Shown: piece after piece, positions 10,126-19,143 of the stretch
Layout: each line of letters begins with the position of its first letter
Position numbering within the stretch: position 1 is the first letter of the stretch
Origin: Cladosporium sp. IMV 00045
Taxonomy: Eukaryota > Ascomycota > Dothideomycetes > Cladosporiales > Cladosporiaceae
Direction of reading: 5' to 3'
NCBI GenBank assembly: GCA_001931905.2
Contig: MSJI02000771.1
Coordinates: forward strand, 1 to 54,389
Length of the DNA: 54,389 bases
The notes under the pieces: generated by a model
What the model saw: the letters and a program-made list of their open reading frames with translations, nothing else
Database searches by the model: none
What the model was told of the DNA's origin: nothing
Translations under genes and position numbers: made by a program

Positions 10126-11775
10126 CTAGTTTGCCTTGGGAGTGACTTTGATGAGCTGCTCTACGTTGCGGAGCATGTCGTCGACATCGTAGGCAGCAGA
10201 GGCCTCACCGTAGACGCGGACTGCGTCCTCAGTGCCGGATGCACGGACAAAGCAGCGCCCGTTGCGGTACTTCTCGACAAGGACGTCGATTTTCTCTTGC
10301 ATGCCGGCAGGCTTCTCCAGCTTACGCTCTGCAGTGCCGGGGACGGTGGCATAGTCGCTCTTGTCAGGAACGAGAACCTTGATCAGCCTGTTAGGCATGT
10401 CCTCGTAAGTAGCGGCCCATTCCTTGACGCTGTATTCCTTCTGCGCCAGGATGACCTCGACTAGAAGCATGTCAGACAAAGCATCTCCAACGGTCTGGTT
10501 GATGAGCTCGGTGAGGGCACGAAGAGTAGTCAGGGCCTCAAGCTCAGCAGGTGACTGCGGGTCTGCCTTGCGGATCTTACGTTGCGCGTTCTGGGAGAAC
10601 AGCACGGTGCCGTGGCCGTTGGCCTCGAAGTAAACGCCGATGTCGTAACGGCTGGCAACGTGGTGAAGGTGCTTGACACCGGTAGGCGTACACTCAACCT
10701 TGAGCTTCAGGACGTCCTCAATGTACTTGGTGCTCGCACCGTTCGCATACGCGGTCTGAACAACGGCAAGCTGGAGGTCATCCTCAAGGCCAGCCTTCTG
10801 AACAAGCTCGCGGATGAAAGTGGCGGCAAGGGTGGCAATGCGGTCACCATCAAGGAGCCTGAAGATGCTGCCCTCCTCGTGGAAATAGTACAGGACACGG
10901 TCAGCGTCGCCGTCGTAGGATGCCCAACGATCGTAAGGCTTGCCGTTGAAGCCTTCAGGAGCACGTTGACCTGATTTCACGAAATCGGCACCGCACTTCT
11001 CGTTCAGAATTTCCGGCTTGTCAATGCGTTCGTTCGCGACGTTGACCTTCAATCCACCAGACGGGTCGTCCTCCTTGGGCATGTATTTGAGGAACTCCTT
11101 CAGAGCAACAGCACCGACACCGTTCGCGCAATCGACAGTAAGAGATCCCGTGGGCTTGTCGTGGCGCATGGCAGTCTTGTATGCTTCACTGAGCTTCTTG
11201 TAATATCCCTCAACTGAGACCTCGCCATACGGGTGCGGGTCGTTCTGGGTGTTCGTAGCGCGGGTAAGGTAGTGAAGTTGCGGCGTGGTCAAGATGCCAT
11301 AGTCGGTGTACTGCGAGCCAACCGACTTCAAAGCGTCCACGAGCGCTTCCACAAGCTTCTCGCCAGAAGGACGAGTGTCGCGAGCGATGATAACATTGGA
11401 CGGGAGCTCAGAGTCGACGCCGAGATCCTTCGCCGCCTTCGCGTAAGCTTCTCCCATCTCTTCAACTGGTGTGTTTGCCAAAGTAGTGGCATAGCTCTCC
11501 CATGACTGCTCCAGCATGTCACCGTAAGGATCGACCAGCTTCACGCCATTATCCTTTGCTGGGTTGTGAGAGGCGGTGATCATCACACCGATAGCCTGGC
11601 CTTTGAGCTTCCGGGAGCGCAGAGCAGCAAGAAGACCGACAGAGAAGACGACCGGGTCCAGAAGATCGGCGTTCATGCGAAAGCCTGCGGTGCCGTAGAC
11701 GAAAGGCTTGGACTCGGCAGGGCGAGGGTGCGACTTGGCCGCCGAAGCGACAGCCTCGGAGTAGCGGTCGGACAT
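10126..11775 (-). CDS. Phosphoacetylglucosamine mutase
   Basis: Interconverts N-acetylglucosamine-6-phosphate and -1-phosphate, the step before UDP-GlcNAc, and so feeds chitin, N-glycans and GPI anchors. It is an intronless 549-residue member of the phosphohexomutase family, close to the usual fungal length. Visible motifs: FVYGTAGFR near residue 25, the phosphoserine loop ITASHNP with Ser69, the metal loop DGDADR (288-293), and the C-terminal phosphate-binding RASGTED (511-517). All catalytic parts are present. It is transcribed divergently from mL40 across about 0.6 kb. Confidence 0.95.
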   Translation of the reverse strand: MSDRYSEAVASAAKSHPRPAESKPFVYGTAGFRMNADLLDPVVFSVGLLAALRSRKLKGQAIGVMITASHNPAKDNGVKLVDPYGDMLEQSWESYATTLANTPVEEMGEAYAKAAKDLGVDSELPSNVIIARDTRPSGEKLVEALVDALKSVGSQYTDYGILTTPQLHYLTRATNTQNDPHPYGEVSVEGYYKKLSEAYKTAMRHDKPTGSLTVDCANGVGAVALKEFLKYMPKEDDPSGGLKVNVANERIDKPEILNEKCGADFVKSGQRAPEGFNGKPYDRWASYDGDADRVLYYFHEEGSIFRLLDGDRIATLAATFIRELVQKAGLEDDLQLAVVQTAYANGASTKYIEDVLKLKVECTPTGVKHLHHVASRYDIGVYFEANGHGTVLFSQNAQRKIRKADPQSPAELEALTTLRALTELINQTVGDALSDMLLVEVILAQKEYSVKEWAATYEDMPNRLIKVLVPDKSDYATVPGTAERKLEKPAGMQEKIDVLVEKYRNGRCFVRASGTEDAVRVYGEASAAYDVDDMLRNVEQLIKVTPKAN

Positions 11776-12383
11776 GTTGAATTGGGTGTGACGAAAGGTA
11801 GGAGACGAGACGAAGAGCTGGGGACTGGCCCGAGTCCTATAGTAAGAATGCTGGGGCTGTGAAGCACGAGCAAGAAACGCAATCCTACGGAGAGATTACG
11901 CGGTAGATCACAAGGGCCCAGAGCTTCAGCCTCGAAGTAGCTTTAATGCAGGTCCCAATGCAGCTGGCGGAGGGTCGGCGAAACGCTGTAAGAGGGAATG
12001 TTCGTGAGGGTTGGAGGGGAGGTCGGAGGGTGGTTTGAAAAGTGTTGGAGAAGGCAAAGATGGCAGTGGGCTGGATTATAACAGCGAGTAGAGGTGTGGT
12101 GGGGGAGAGAGTGCAAGTGACAGGACGAGTGTAGTGACTGGCAAAGGGCAGATCAACAGACGTAGCCAAACAGCCCACGGCCAACATCACCCAAAGCCGG
12201 CGCCAAACTCGCCAAACCCCACGTTGGCGACTTGAACAGCGGCAAGCGGTGGGCTGAAGTCCGACTCGTGTCCGAATTTCCACTAGGCCCAATCGGGTAG
12301 GCCCAAGTTCACGGAGACCTTCAATCGAGCCTCTATACCATGGAATAGTGATGATCACCACCTCACTCGAAATCCACGGCACA
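11776..12383. other. Bidirectional promoter between the mutase and mL40 genes
   Basis: Both genes point away from this 608-base gap. Open frames here (one of 235 codons on the minus strand) lack motifs and overlap the first exon of mL40, so I treat them as chance. There is no obvious TATA box; two housekeeping genes sharing a TATA-less promoter is plausible. Confidence 0.5.
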
Positions 12384-13080
12384 ATGATGAACGCCCCTTC
12401 GACAGCGCTCTTGCGCACATTCTCGCCTCTCTGGCGCTCACAGGCACCTGCCGCGACCGCGCGTGGCTGCATCGCCCAGCAACAGCAGCAGCAGCGCGCA
12501 GACTTCTCTTCCACACCCGTAAACCAGGCCAGGAAAAAGGGAGGACCAAAGAAAGACCCAAGAATCAGTATGCATATCTGGAGAAACCGCATTTCAGAAA
12601 GTCAGGACGCGAGACTAACATCCGGCCTCCCAGCACAAATCAGATACCACCTGCAGCACCCTCTCACGCCCCGACCTCTTCGCTTCTCTCGGTAAGTGAT
12701 GCACTCGACATCTTCTCGCACCTCCGGCGTGATATTTATACTCGTCATCTAGCAACCGCGCTCTCCGCCACTGGACCATCCACCGCGCATGGCAACTCTA
12801 CCAGGCCAACCTGCGCAAGCAGCAAGAGCTCGACCTCGAGAGGCAGTACAACAGCATGTCCAAGGCGTGCGAGGCGCTCCGACTCATCGACCACCAAGGC
12901 CTCACCGCGGCCGAAAGGCTGAAGCACGGCATGGCGGAGGCAGAGGGCAACCAGATGGGAAAGCTTTACAGGATCGCCATGCTGAAGAAGGGCATCTGGG
13001 ACGGCGTGCCGATTGAGTACGCGAGAATACAGACCGACACCCCGCCGAAGGATGGCTGGAACCACTCTTGGACGAGGTAG
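12384..13080 (+). CDS. Mitochondrial large-subunit ribosomal protein mL40 (yeast Mrpl28)
   Basis: A structural protein of the mitochondrial large ribosomal subunit. I build three exons: 12384-12567, 12634-12691 and 12753-13080, giving 189 residues. The core IRYHLQHPLTPRPLRFSR joins NRALRHWTIHRAWQLYQ across the second intron (12692-12752, GTAAGT donor); this block is the hallmark of the family. The C-terminus ends in IQTDTPPKDGWNHSW. The N-terminus (MMNAPSTALLRTFSPLWRSQ) is a good mitochondrial presequence, followed by six glutamines from a CAG run. I prefer ATG 12384 over the in-frame ATG at 12348 because it begins the presequence. Intron 1 (66 nt) is a stop-free multiple of three. Confidence 0.9.
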
Positions 13081-13572
13081 ATTGGGGAATCGGCGGGATT
13101 GGTGTGGTGAGGTGCGTGTGGATACTTGTAACATTACGTGGGCTGCGGTCCGCTTGATATATTGTAAGAAAAGAAGGCTTTGCATTTTCAAGACGTCGAA
13201 TTCGTCAAAAGATATTCCTCTCGCAAGTAGGAACAAGGATATTTCTCCCACTGGAGCGCAGACGAGATGTCATGCTGCAACATGACCAGGTCAAAATCAA
13301 AACTGGACCCCATTGGCCGAGTGAACGCTTTCTGCCTTTTTGCGAAATGGAAAGTGATGCCGTCAAAGTCGTGAACGCAGTGAGGCGGGCTAAACGCACC
13401 AAAATCAATTGTTTTATTGAAATACATGACAGACGCTGACAGGCCGTTAGCACATAGAGCTTCACTTCGCTCAAAGAAATTCGTGGTCAGTCATTAATTG
13501 GCCTCCACATGATCATCCAGGAAAATGCGCAAAGCCAACAGTAACGCATCAAGGAGCAGCATCCAGTCTACT
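13081..13572. other. Convergent 3' regions
   Basis: Between the stop of mL40 and the stop of the minus-strand oxidoreductase. It should contain both 3' UTRs. I see no gene or clear repeat. Confidence 0.5.
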
Positions 13573-15144
13573 TCAGTCCTCTGCACCTCGCTTCAGCCTT
13601 GCATTGCGAAGCACCGGCTCAACATTCGCAGCCCACCACTCATTCCACTCGACAACCTTCTTACCCAATCTGGCTTCTTCCGCAGCAAACACAGCCGCGT
13701 GAGAGCGTACAATCTCCTCAACAGTGCAGCCGAGGAACGTCGTCTGTGCGACGTCCACACTCATCTCGCCGCTCTTGACCGCAGCAACAGCTTTGGCAAA
13801 CTGCTGCGTCAGCCCATCGTCTCCTCCGCCATGGTGAGAGTTCTTCGGTACTTCCGGATTATAGACTTCCGTCGTGCCGTTCGTGAAGTCGTGAACGGTG
13901 ATGCTCTTGCTGTCATAGGCGATCTCCCCCGTCGAGCCATAGATACGACCTCTCCGCTCGCACTGTGACAGCGTCTGCGCGATCATGTGGAAATTCGCTG
14001 ATTTAGCACTCCCGTGCTTATCGTCGACCCATTCGAACGTGACGAATTGATCGTCCACGACATCGTTGTCGCTCGCCCACACGCAGCGACCGTACCATGG
14101 TCTCGACTCGATGTCTTCCACCGGCGTTTCGAGGAGGCTGTAGTTCTCGGCAAGGGTGTTCATCAGTTTCTTCTTCGCATTCTCAGCCGCGATAAAGCTA
14201 TCCAAGACTTCGATCTCTGGATTGACGACGTCTATTGGCCATTTCGTGTTTCCTTTGGCGAGTTGGTTGTCGTAATAGATGTGAGGCGCGGAAAACATGC
14301 AAGTCTTCTGTATGGGGCAAGACAAGCAGTTGGTGGATGTTCCAGCTGCTTTCGGTCTGTTGGCGCGCCTGAATTGTTTGAGGGAGCCTACGGAAGAGAT
14401 TGTGGCTGGCAGATGACATGAGCTTTCGCTGGCATTGATGGGCGAACAGAGCATCCAGAGAATGAAATCGATGTCGTGACAGCTTTTGGTCATCAGACTC
14501 GGCGCGGACGTCGATTCTTTCCTCCAGTTGCCGCGGACGTACGAATGGGCAAAGTGCCACCAGCCAACGGGCTCCGTGTGTTCGATGGAGAAGACGTTAC
14601 CGATCTCCTCTTTCTCTCGCACGAGATGTCGAAGAAGCATGTTGTGAGGACTGTACCGGAGCACATGTCCCACGGCGAAGATCGACTTCGGCCCTGATTC
14701 GATCGATGTTTGGATCTTGAGACAATCATCGAGCCTCGTCGCGAGAGGTTTCTCGCACATAATATGCAGACCCAGAGGACCCAGAGCGGAAGCAACTTCT
14801 ACATGCAGATGATCCTGAACACAAATGAAAGCACCGTCCATCTTTGGGGGCGTGGGTAAGCCAGCTGCTTCGTCGATTCGCCGCTGTTCTTCGAATGTCA
14901 CGTATTCTTTCCATCCCTCAAACTCTTGGAAAAAAGCAGGTGGTGGTGACCCTTTCGGAAAAAATCGAAGAGTGAACTTCGTTCGCTTATAGACGTTTGG
15001 TTCAGCTAATCCTGCGACGATGCCTAGTCCAGAGTCCTGGAGTGCACGAGCATATGAGTGGCCCCGAGATCCGGCACCGATGATAAGGAAGTGAGGGAGG
15101 TCAGACCTGTCTTCCCCAGGCTGTACTTCACGTCCAGGAGCCAT
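13573..15144 (-). CDS. Gfo/Idh/MocA-family oxidoreductase
   Basis: A 523-residue intronless NAD(P)-dependent oxidoreductase of the glucose-fructose oxidoreductase/inositol dehydrogenase class; its substrate is probably a sugar, inositol or sugar derivative, but I cannot say which. Rossmann loop LIIGAGSRGHS (20-30), the cofactor/catalytic EKPLATR (131-137), and SCHDIDFILW (221-230), where the family's active-site His-Asp region sits. A cysteine triad C273-x2-C276-x5-C282 (NCLSCPIQKTC) followed by a Tyr-containing turn is also known to me from some bacterial members, and hints at metal binding. It is divergent from the small membrane protein at 15356 with only 211 bases between, so the two may share a promoter. 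Confidence 0.85.
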   Translation of the reverse strand: MAPGREVQPGEDRSDLPHFLIIGAGSRGHSYARALQDSGLGIVAGLAEPNVYKRTKFTLRFFPKGSPPPAFFQEFEGWKEYVTFEEQRRIDEAAGLPTPPKMDGAFICVQDHLHVEVASALGPLGLHIMCEKPLATRLDDCLKIQTSIESGPKSIFAVGHVLRYSPHNMLLRHLVREKEEIGNVFSIEHTEPVGWWHFAHSYVRGNWRKESTSAPSLMTKSCHDIDFILWMLCSPINASESSCHLPATISSVGSLKQFRRANRPKAAGTSTNCLSCPIQKTCMFSAPHIYYDNQLAKGNTKWPIDVVNPEIEVLDSFIAAENAKKKLMNTLAENYSLLETPVEDIESRPWYGRCVWASDNDVVDDQFVTFEWVDDKHGSAKSANFHMIAQTLSQCERRGRIYGSTGEIAYDSKSITVHDFTNGTTEVYNPEVPKNSHHGGGDDGLTQQFAKAVAAVKSGEMSVDVAQTTFLGCTVEEIVRSHAAVFAAEEARLGKKVVEWNEWWAANVEPVLRNARLKRGAED

Positions 15145-15355
15145 GATCTTTCAAGACTACGGATCAATATGTTATGGTATATCATGAGTTGAAGAGAACG
15201 AGGTAGCGTATCAGGCTGAGGAGGAGTAAGCAGCAAGCAGCAGCACCTAGGCGATCCCGAGCTCCGTCCGACATTGGTCCAGCTCGTGTCTTGCCATCTA
15301 CAACATTATTTGCACTACTTCTATACAATCACATACTTCAACAACAACGATCACC

Positions 15356-15781
15356 ATGCTCAATTCTATGCCCAGGAAAACGGTATTGCGACTGCCGCTC
15401 TCACCGAGCCAAACCTACAGGCTCTTCTCGAGACCCGTTCGCTCGGCGAGCATGCCCAAACGCCACCAATCGACCGCATCACCACCCACCACTCCCACTC
15501 CTCACCCCACCGCGCCCGCCCGAACACAGCAGACCCAGCAGCCCTTGCCGCCCGATGCCAAAATGCATCCTTCATCTGTATCACATCCAGCGCTGCGCAA
15601 CCAAGCGGCGAAACGTGGAAATGACAACACCATCTTCCTGGTCTTCGGTGGTCTGTTGCTCGGCGGCATTCCTCTGAGCTATTGGTATTGGGGATACAGG
15701 GAACGGGCTATGAGAGCGAAGAAAGAGGAGATGCTTAGAGGGATTCAGGAGAGGTATGCTGCCAGGCATGGAAGTGGTTGA
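15356..15781 (+). CDS. Small probable mitochondrial single-pass membrane protein
   Basis: A 141-residue protein of no named family I recognise. The first 40 residues are basic, hydroxylated and free of acids (PRKTVLRLPLSPSQTYRLFS, then RPVRSASMPKRHQST), a good mitochondrial presequence. A Pro/Thr-rich linker follows, then one membrane segment (TIFLVFGGLLLGGIPLSYWY, about residues 94-113) and a short basic, charged C-terminal tail. This layout is usual for small inner-membrane proteins such as assembly factors or respiratory accessory subunits, which is inference. The start context is TCACCATGC. Its upstream neighbour is divergent. Confidence 0.65.
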   Translation: MLNSMPRKTVLRLPLSPSQTYRLFSRPVRSASMPKRHQSTASPPTTPTPHPTAPARTQQTQQPLPPDAKMHPSSVSHPALRNQAAKRGNDNTIFLVFGGLLLGGIPLSYWYWGYRERAMRAKKEEMLRGIQERYAARHGSG

Positions 15782-16785
15782 GCGTGAAGGCTGAGAAAGA
15801 GATGGATTGAATCAATGCACGATTGAGAATAGGTCCAAGGACGAAGGCTCGGAGCTGCAGCAGGCGCGAGGCCGTCAGTATTGTAAGTGCTGAAGTCATG
15901 CTGGATGTGCAGGGCATGTCCCATAGCCCGAAGCGCGCTCCTGATCAGTTCACCAAGGCAAAAGGAGAATGTTGTCGGTTTGCCAACAACAATTCCAAGA
16001 ACCCGGACAATGGCCTCCTACAGCCGTGCCATGTCTTTGGAGAACACTAGCATAGAGTGAAGGCACAAAACGGAGAAGGGCAGAGAGCCGGAAGGGGTCG
16101 GCAAAAGGCGTTCTATCACAACGCTGGAGCAACAATCGACGAAATGGGAACTGTTCCATGTCCGTCAAAGGCTCTTGTCATATGCGACTCACCAGAGCAA
16201 TCTACAGACTAGATCCGAAAATGAGTGCTGTAATCTGTTAATATTGTATACGGGAGGACCGAAGGAGCCCTACATGGAATCCAGAATGACAAGAGATTGC
16301 ATTTTACTGCGAGCTATTTACTATCCTTCATAGCATGAAGCCATGCACAGGTATTGGTACACAAATGAGCGAAATGAGAGCGACCTTTCAAACCATCACA
16401 GAACTCCCAGACGCAATGCGTCGTACAACGATCAATAGGTAAAGTGCCATGATCTACCGATTATCTCGGCGCGCAAGGCTATGTCTAAGGAAGGCACTAC
16501 AACGACCCTAGTAGCCACTAGCATCATGCCACATGTGCACTGTTAGGCAATTACGCCATTAATATATACGTGGCGTAAGATCCACTCGGGCTCTTGATTT
16601 ACAGCACCTGCAGTTCGTAAGCGCGGCAAATGGAGTTGTCTCCACTGTTGCTTTACGGTGGACATTTGAGCTGCGACTTCCTGTTCCTTCTATACTGGGC
16701 TTGATGTTTAGGCATCTTACGATACATCCTACCTGAAAACATTGAACAGTGGACCACCGCAGAATGGGTATACATACAGAATAAG
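15782..16785. other. Intergenic, no gene seen
   Basis: About 1 kb between two plus-strand genes. Open frames are short and unsupported. It should hold the 3' UTR of the small membrane protein and the promoter of the TPR protein. Confidence 0.5.
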
Positions 16786-18489
16786 ATGGCCAACGCTATA
16801 AAGGACGGCTACTTCGACCTAGGATCTTTTCATCGCCCCATCACAACCAAGAATCCCACGGCCCAGCTATGGTTCAACAGGGCCCTTGTCTGGTCATATG
16901 GATTCAATAGACCCGAGGCGTTCTCTTGCTCTGAGAAGGTGGTGGCTGCTGATCCAGAGTGTGTCATGGGTTACTGGGGATTAGCCTATGCCGCAGCTGC
17001 CTATTACAACAAGCCATGGGAGCTTTTTGACAAAGACGATCTGATGAAATCACTTGCTCGAGCATATGAAGCGATGCAACAAGCTCTCAAACTTGTGCAT
17101 TTAGCCTCCCCTGTAGAGCAAGCACTGGTTCGCGCTCTTGCCACACGCCATCCTCAAGCAACACCATCGGACGATTTGTCTGCATGGGACCAACAGTATG
17201 CTCGCAGCATGGAAGATGTATACAGCAAGTTCGGCGATGACCTGGATGTCGCTGTACTGTACGCAGAGTCACTCATGAACCTGACGCCTTGGAGGCTTTG
17301 GGATCCTTATACTGGTAAACCGACACCAGGATCCCGTGCCCACGATGTGAAGAAGACACTTGACCGAGCTTTCACCCTGCAAGGCGCCTGGGACCACCCT
17401 GGTTTGCTTCATCTATACATCCACATGATAGAGATGACTCGCGAGCCTGAACTCGGGTTAAAGGCGGCTGACCGTCTGCGCTTCCTGATACCGGATGCCG
17501 GCCATCTCACACATATGCCGTCTCATCTCGACGTTCTGGTAGGAGACTATCGCAATGCCATTCAAGCCAATGCCCGCGCCATCGTGGCCGATGACAAGTA
17601 CCTGGACAAAGTCGGAGCCATGAACATGTACACATTCTACCGCATCCACGACATGCATTCCCTCATTTACGCCGCAATGCTTTGCGGACAATCTAAGGTG
17701 GCTTTGGAATATACACAAAGACTTGAAGACTCAATACCGGATGGAATGCTTCGGATCCAGTCTCCTCCGATGGCTGACTGGCTCGAGACGTTTCTGGCCG
17801 TTCGGCCTCATGTGCTTGTTAGATTCGGCCGATGGGAGGATATTCTAAGCCTGGATGTTCCCAAAGACAAGAAGCTCTATTGCGTGACTGCTTCAACGCT
17901 TCACTATGCCAGAGGCGTTGCGTACGCCGCAACTGGCTGTATAGTCGAGGCAGAGAAGGAGCAGATTCTCTTCAAAGAAGTGCAAGCTTTAGTCCCGGAC
18001 ACACGCTACGACTACCCCAACAAGTGTGTAGATGAGCTGAAAGTGGCTGAAGCCATGCTTGCGGGTGAAATTGAATATCGTCGCGGGAACTATGATCTGG
18101 CATTCAAGCATCTCAGAGAATCCATCCGCTTCGACGACAATCTCCTCTACAGCGAACCCTGGGGCTGGATGCAGCCCACACGCCACGCATACGGCGCTCT
18201 GCTGCTGGAACAAGGCCACGTGGAAGAAGCGGCTGAAGCGTACGGCGCCGACTTGGGATTTACAGATACCCTTCCCCGTGGCCATGCGCATCCGAACAAC
18301 ATCTGGGCTCTCAAGGGACTACATGAATGTTTGGTCCGCTTGGGCCGTGTGAGAGAGGCCCGCATGCTGGAGTTGCCGCTGAAGCAGGCGGAAGCTATCG
18401 CAGATATTGATGTGACATCTTCATGCTATTGCAGGACGGACAATGCGCCTGTTTGCACAAAGAGCGGGAAGACAAGCTGTAAAATTTGA
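16786..18489 (+). CDS. TPR-repeat protein with conserved histidines
   Basis: An intronless 567-residue alpha-helical repeat protein. TPR-like helices are seen near 28-75 (LWFNRALVWSYGFNRPEAFS), 255-270, 400-450 and 455-480. The middle carries HPGLLHLYIHMIEM (His204, His209, His213) and AGHLTHMPSH (His240, His243, His247). The same two blocks occur, in my recollection, in a family of bacterial TPR proteins of unknown function, so a metal or haem site and a bacterial origin are both worth testing. No signal peptide is seen. The C-terminus has a short cysteine-containing tail (CYCRTDNAPVC). Neighbours give no functional hint. Confidence 0.8.
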   Translation: MANAIKDGYFDLGSFHRPITTKNPTAQLWFNRALVWSYGFNRPEAFSCSEKVVAADPECVMGYWGLAYAAAAYYNKPWELFDKDDLMKSLARAYEAMQQALKLVHLASPVEQALVRALATRHPQATPSDDLSAWDQQYARSMEDVYSKFGDDLDVAVLYAESLMNLTPWRLWDPYTGKPTPGSRAHDVKKTLDRAFTLQGAWDHPGLLHLYIHMIEMTREPELGLKAADRLRFLIPDAGHLTHMPSHLDVLVGDYRNAIQANARAIVADDKYLDKVGAMNMYTFYRIHDMHSLIYAAMLCGQSKVALEYTQRLEDSIPDGMLRIQSPPMADWLETFLAVRPHVLVRFGRWEDILSLDVPKDKKLYCVTASTLHYARGVAYAATGCIVEAEKEQILFKEVQALVPDTRYDYPNKCVDELKVAEAMLAGEIEYRRGNYDLAFKHLRESIRFDDNLLYSEPWGWMQPTRHAYGALLLEQGHVEEAAEAYGADLGFTDTLPRGHAHPNNIWALKGLHECLVRLGRVREARMLELPLKQAEAIADIDVTSSCYCRTDNAPVCTKSGKTSCKI

Positions 18490-19143
18490 AAGGCGCGGCA
18501 TTTCGTGCACGAATTGCCAGAACCCAATTGTGGCTGGCATTCCAGTCATGTCAATGGAATGTAACCGCAAAACGCTCCTTCTCTCACAGCAATTTGAGGC
18601 TTCAACTTGACAAGAGCGGATCTTTTTCTGGTATTCGAAATATCGCCTGCCCAACCGCATAAAGCTGATATCGGAAGTATGATACCGTGTCGAATACGGA
18701 ATCACTGAGAGGAAAAGGGGGTTGATCATTAACCTAGCCGCCTACCATGCGAAAGCGATAAGCACATCCGGCTACGAAGGGCGTATGTTCAAGTCATAGG
18801 CTCATGAATTACGATGCAACTCCCCACCCAGTCTATTCAATCCATCTCATCGTTGTACCTCATCCGTCAAGTCCCGAAATTGTCTTTGTTCGACGTCTAT
18901 GTCTCCCTCGAACACCCCTGAACGCTTTCAGCGTTGTCCCCATTCTTTTTCCGTTTTCGGACAAAGAAAGCACAATCGTCGCAGCACGTATACCGCTATT
19001 GACGACGTTTCCAGGCTTCAGGACAAGTATACTTTCAAAGATAGTTTTCTTGTTCTCGACCTCCTCATCAGCTCCTCTAAACCCGCATAGCTAACTTCCT
19101 TTCTCCCTTCGGATGAGCCACAGCTGCCCATAGATTCCACACG
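18490..19143. other. Intergenic, promoter of the acidic repeat protein gene
   Basis: No gene is seen. Open frames on the plus strand between 18804 and 19094 end before the start at 19144 and lack motifs. Confidence 0.45.

Noticed and set aside
11885..12592. A 235-codon minus-strand frame between the mutase and mL40
   Set aside because: It overlaps the first exon of mL40, has no domain and no codon bias, and lies in a bidirectional promoter.
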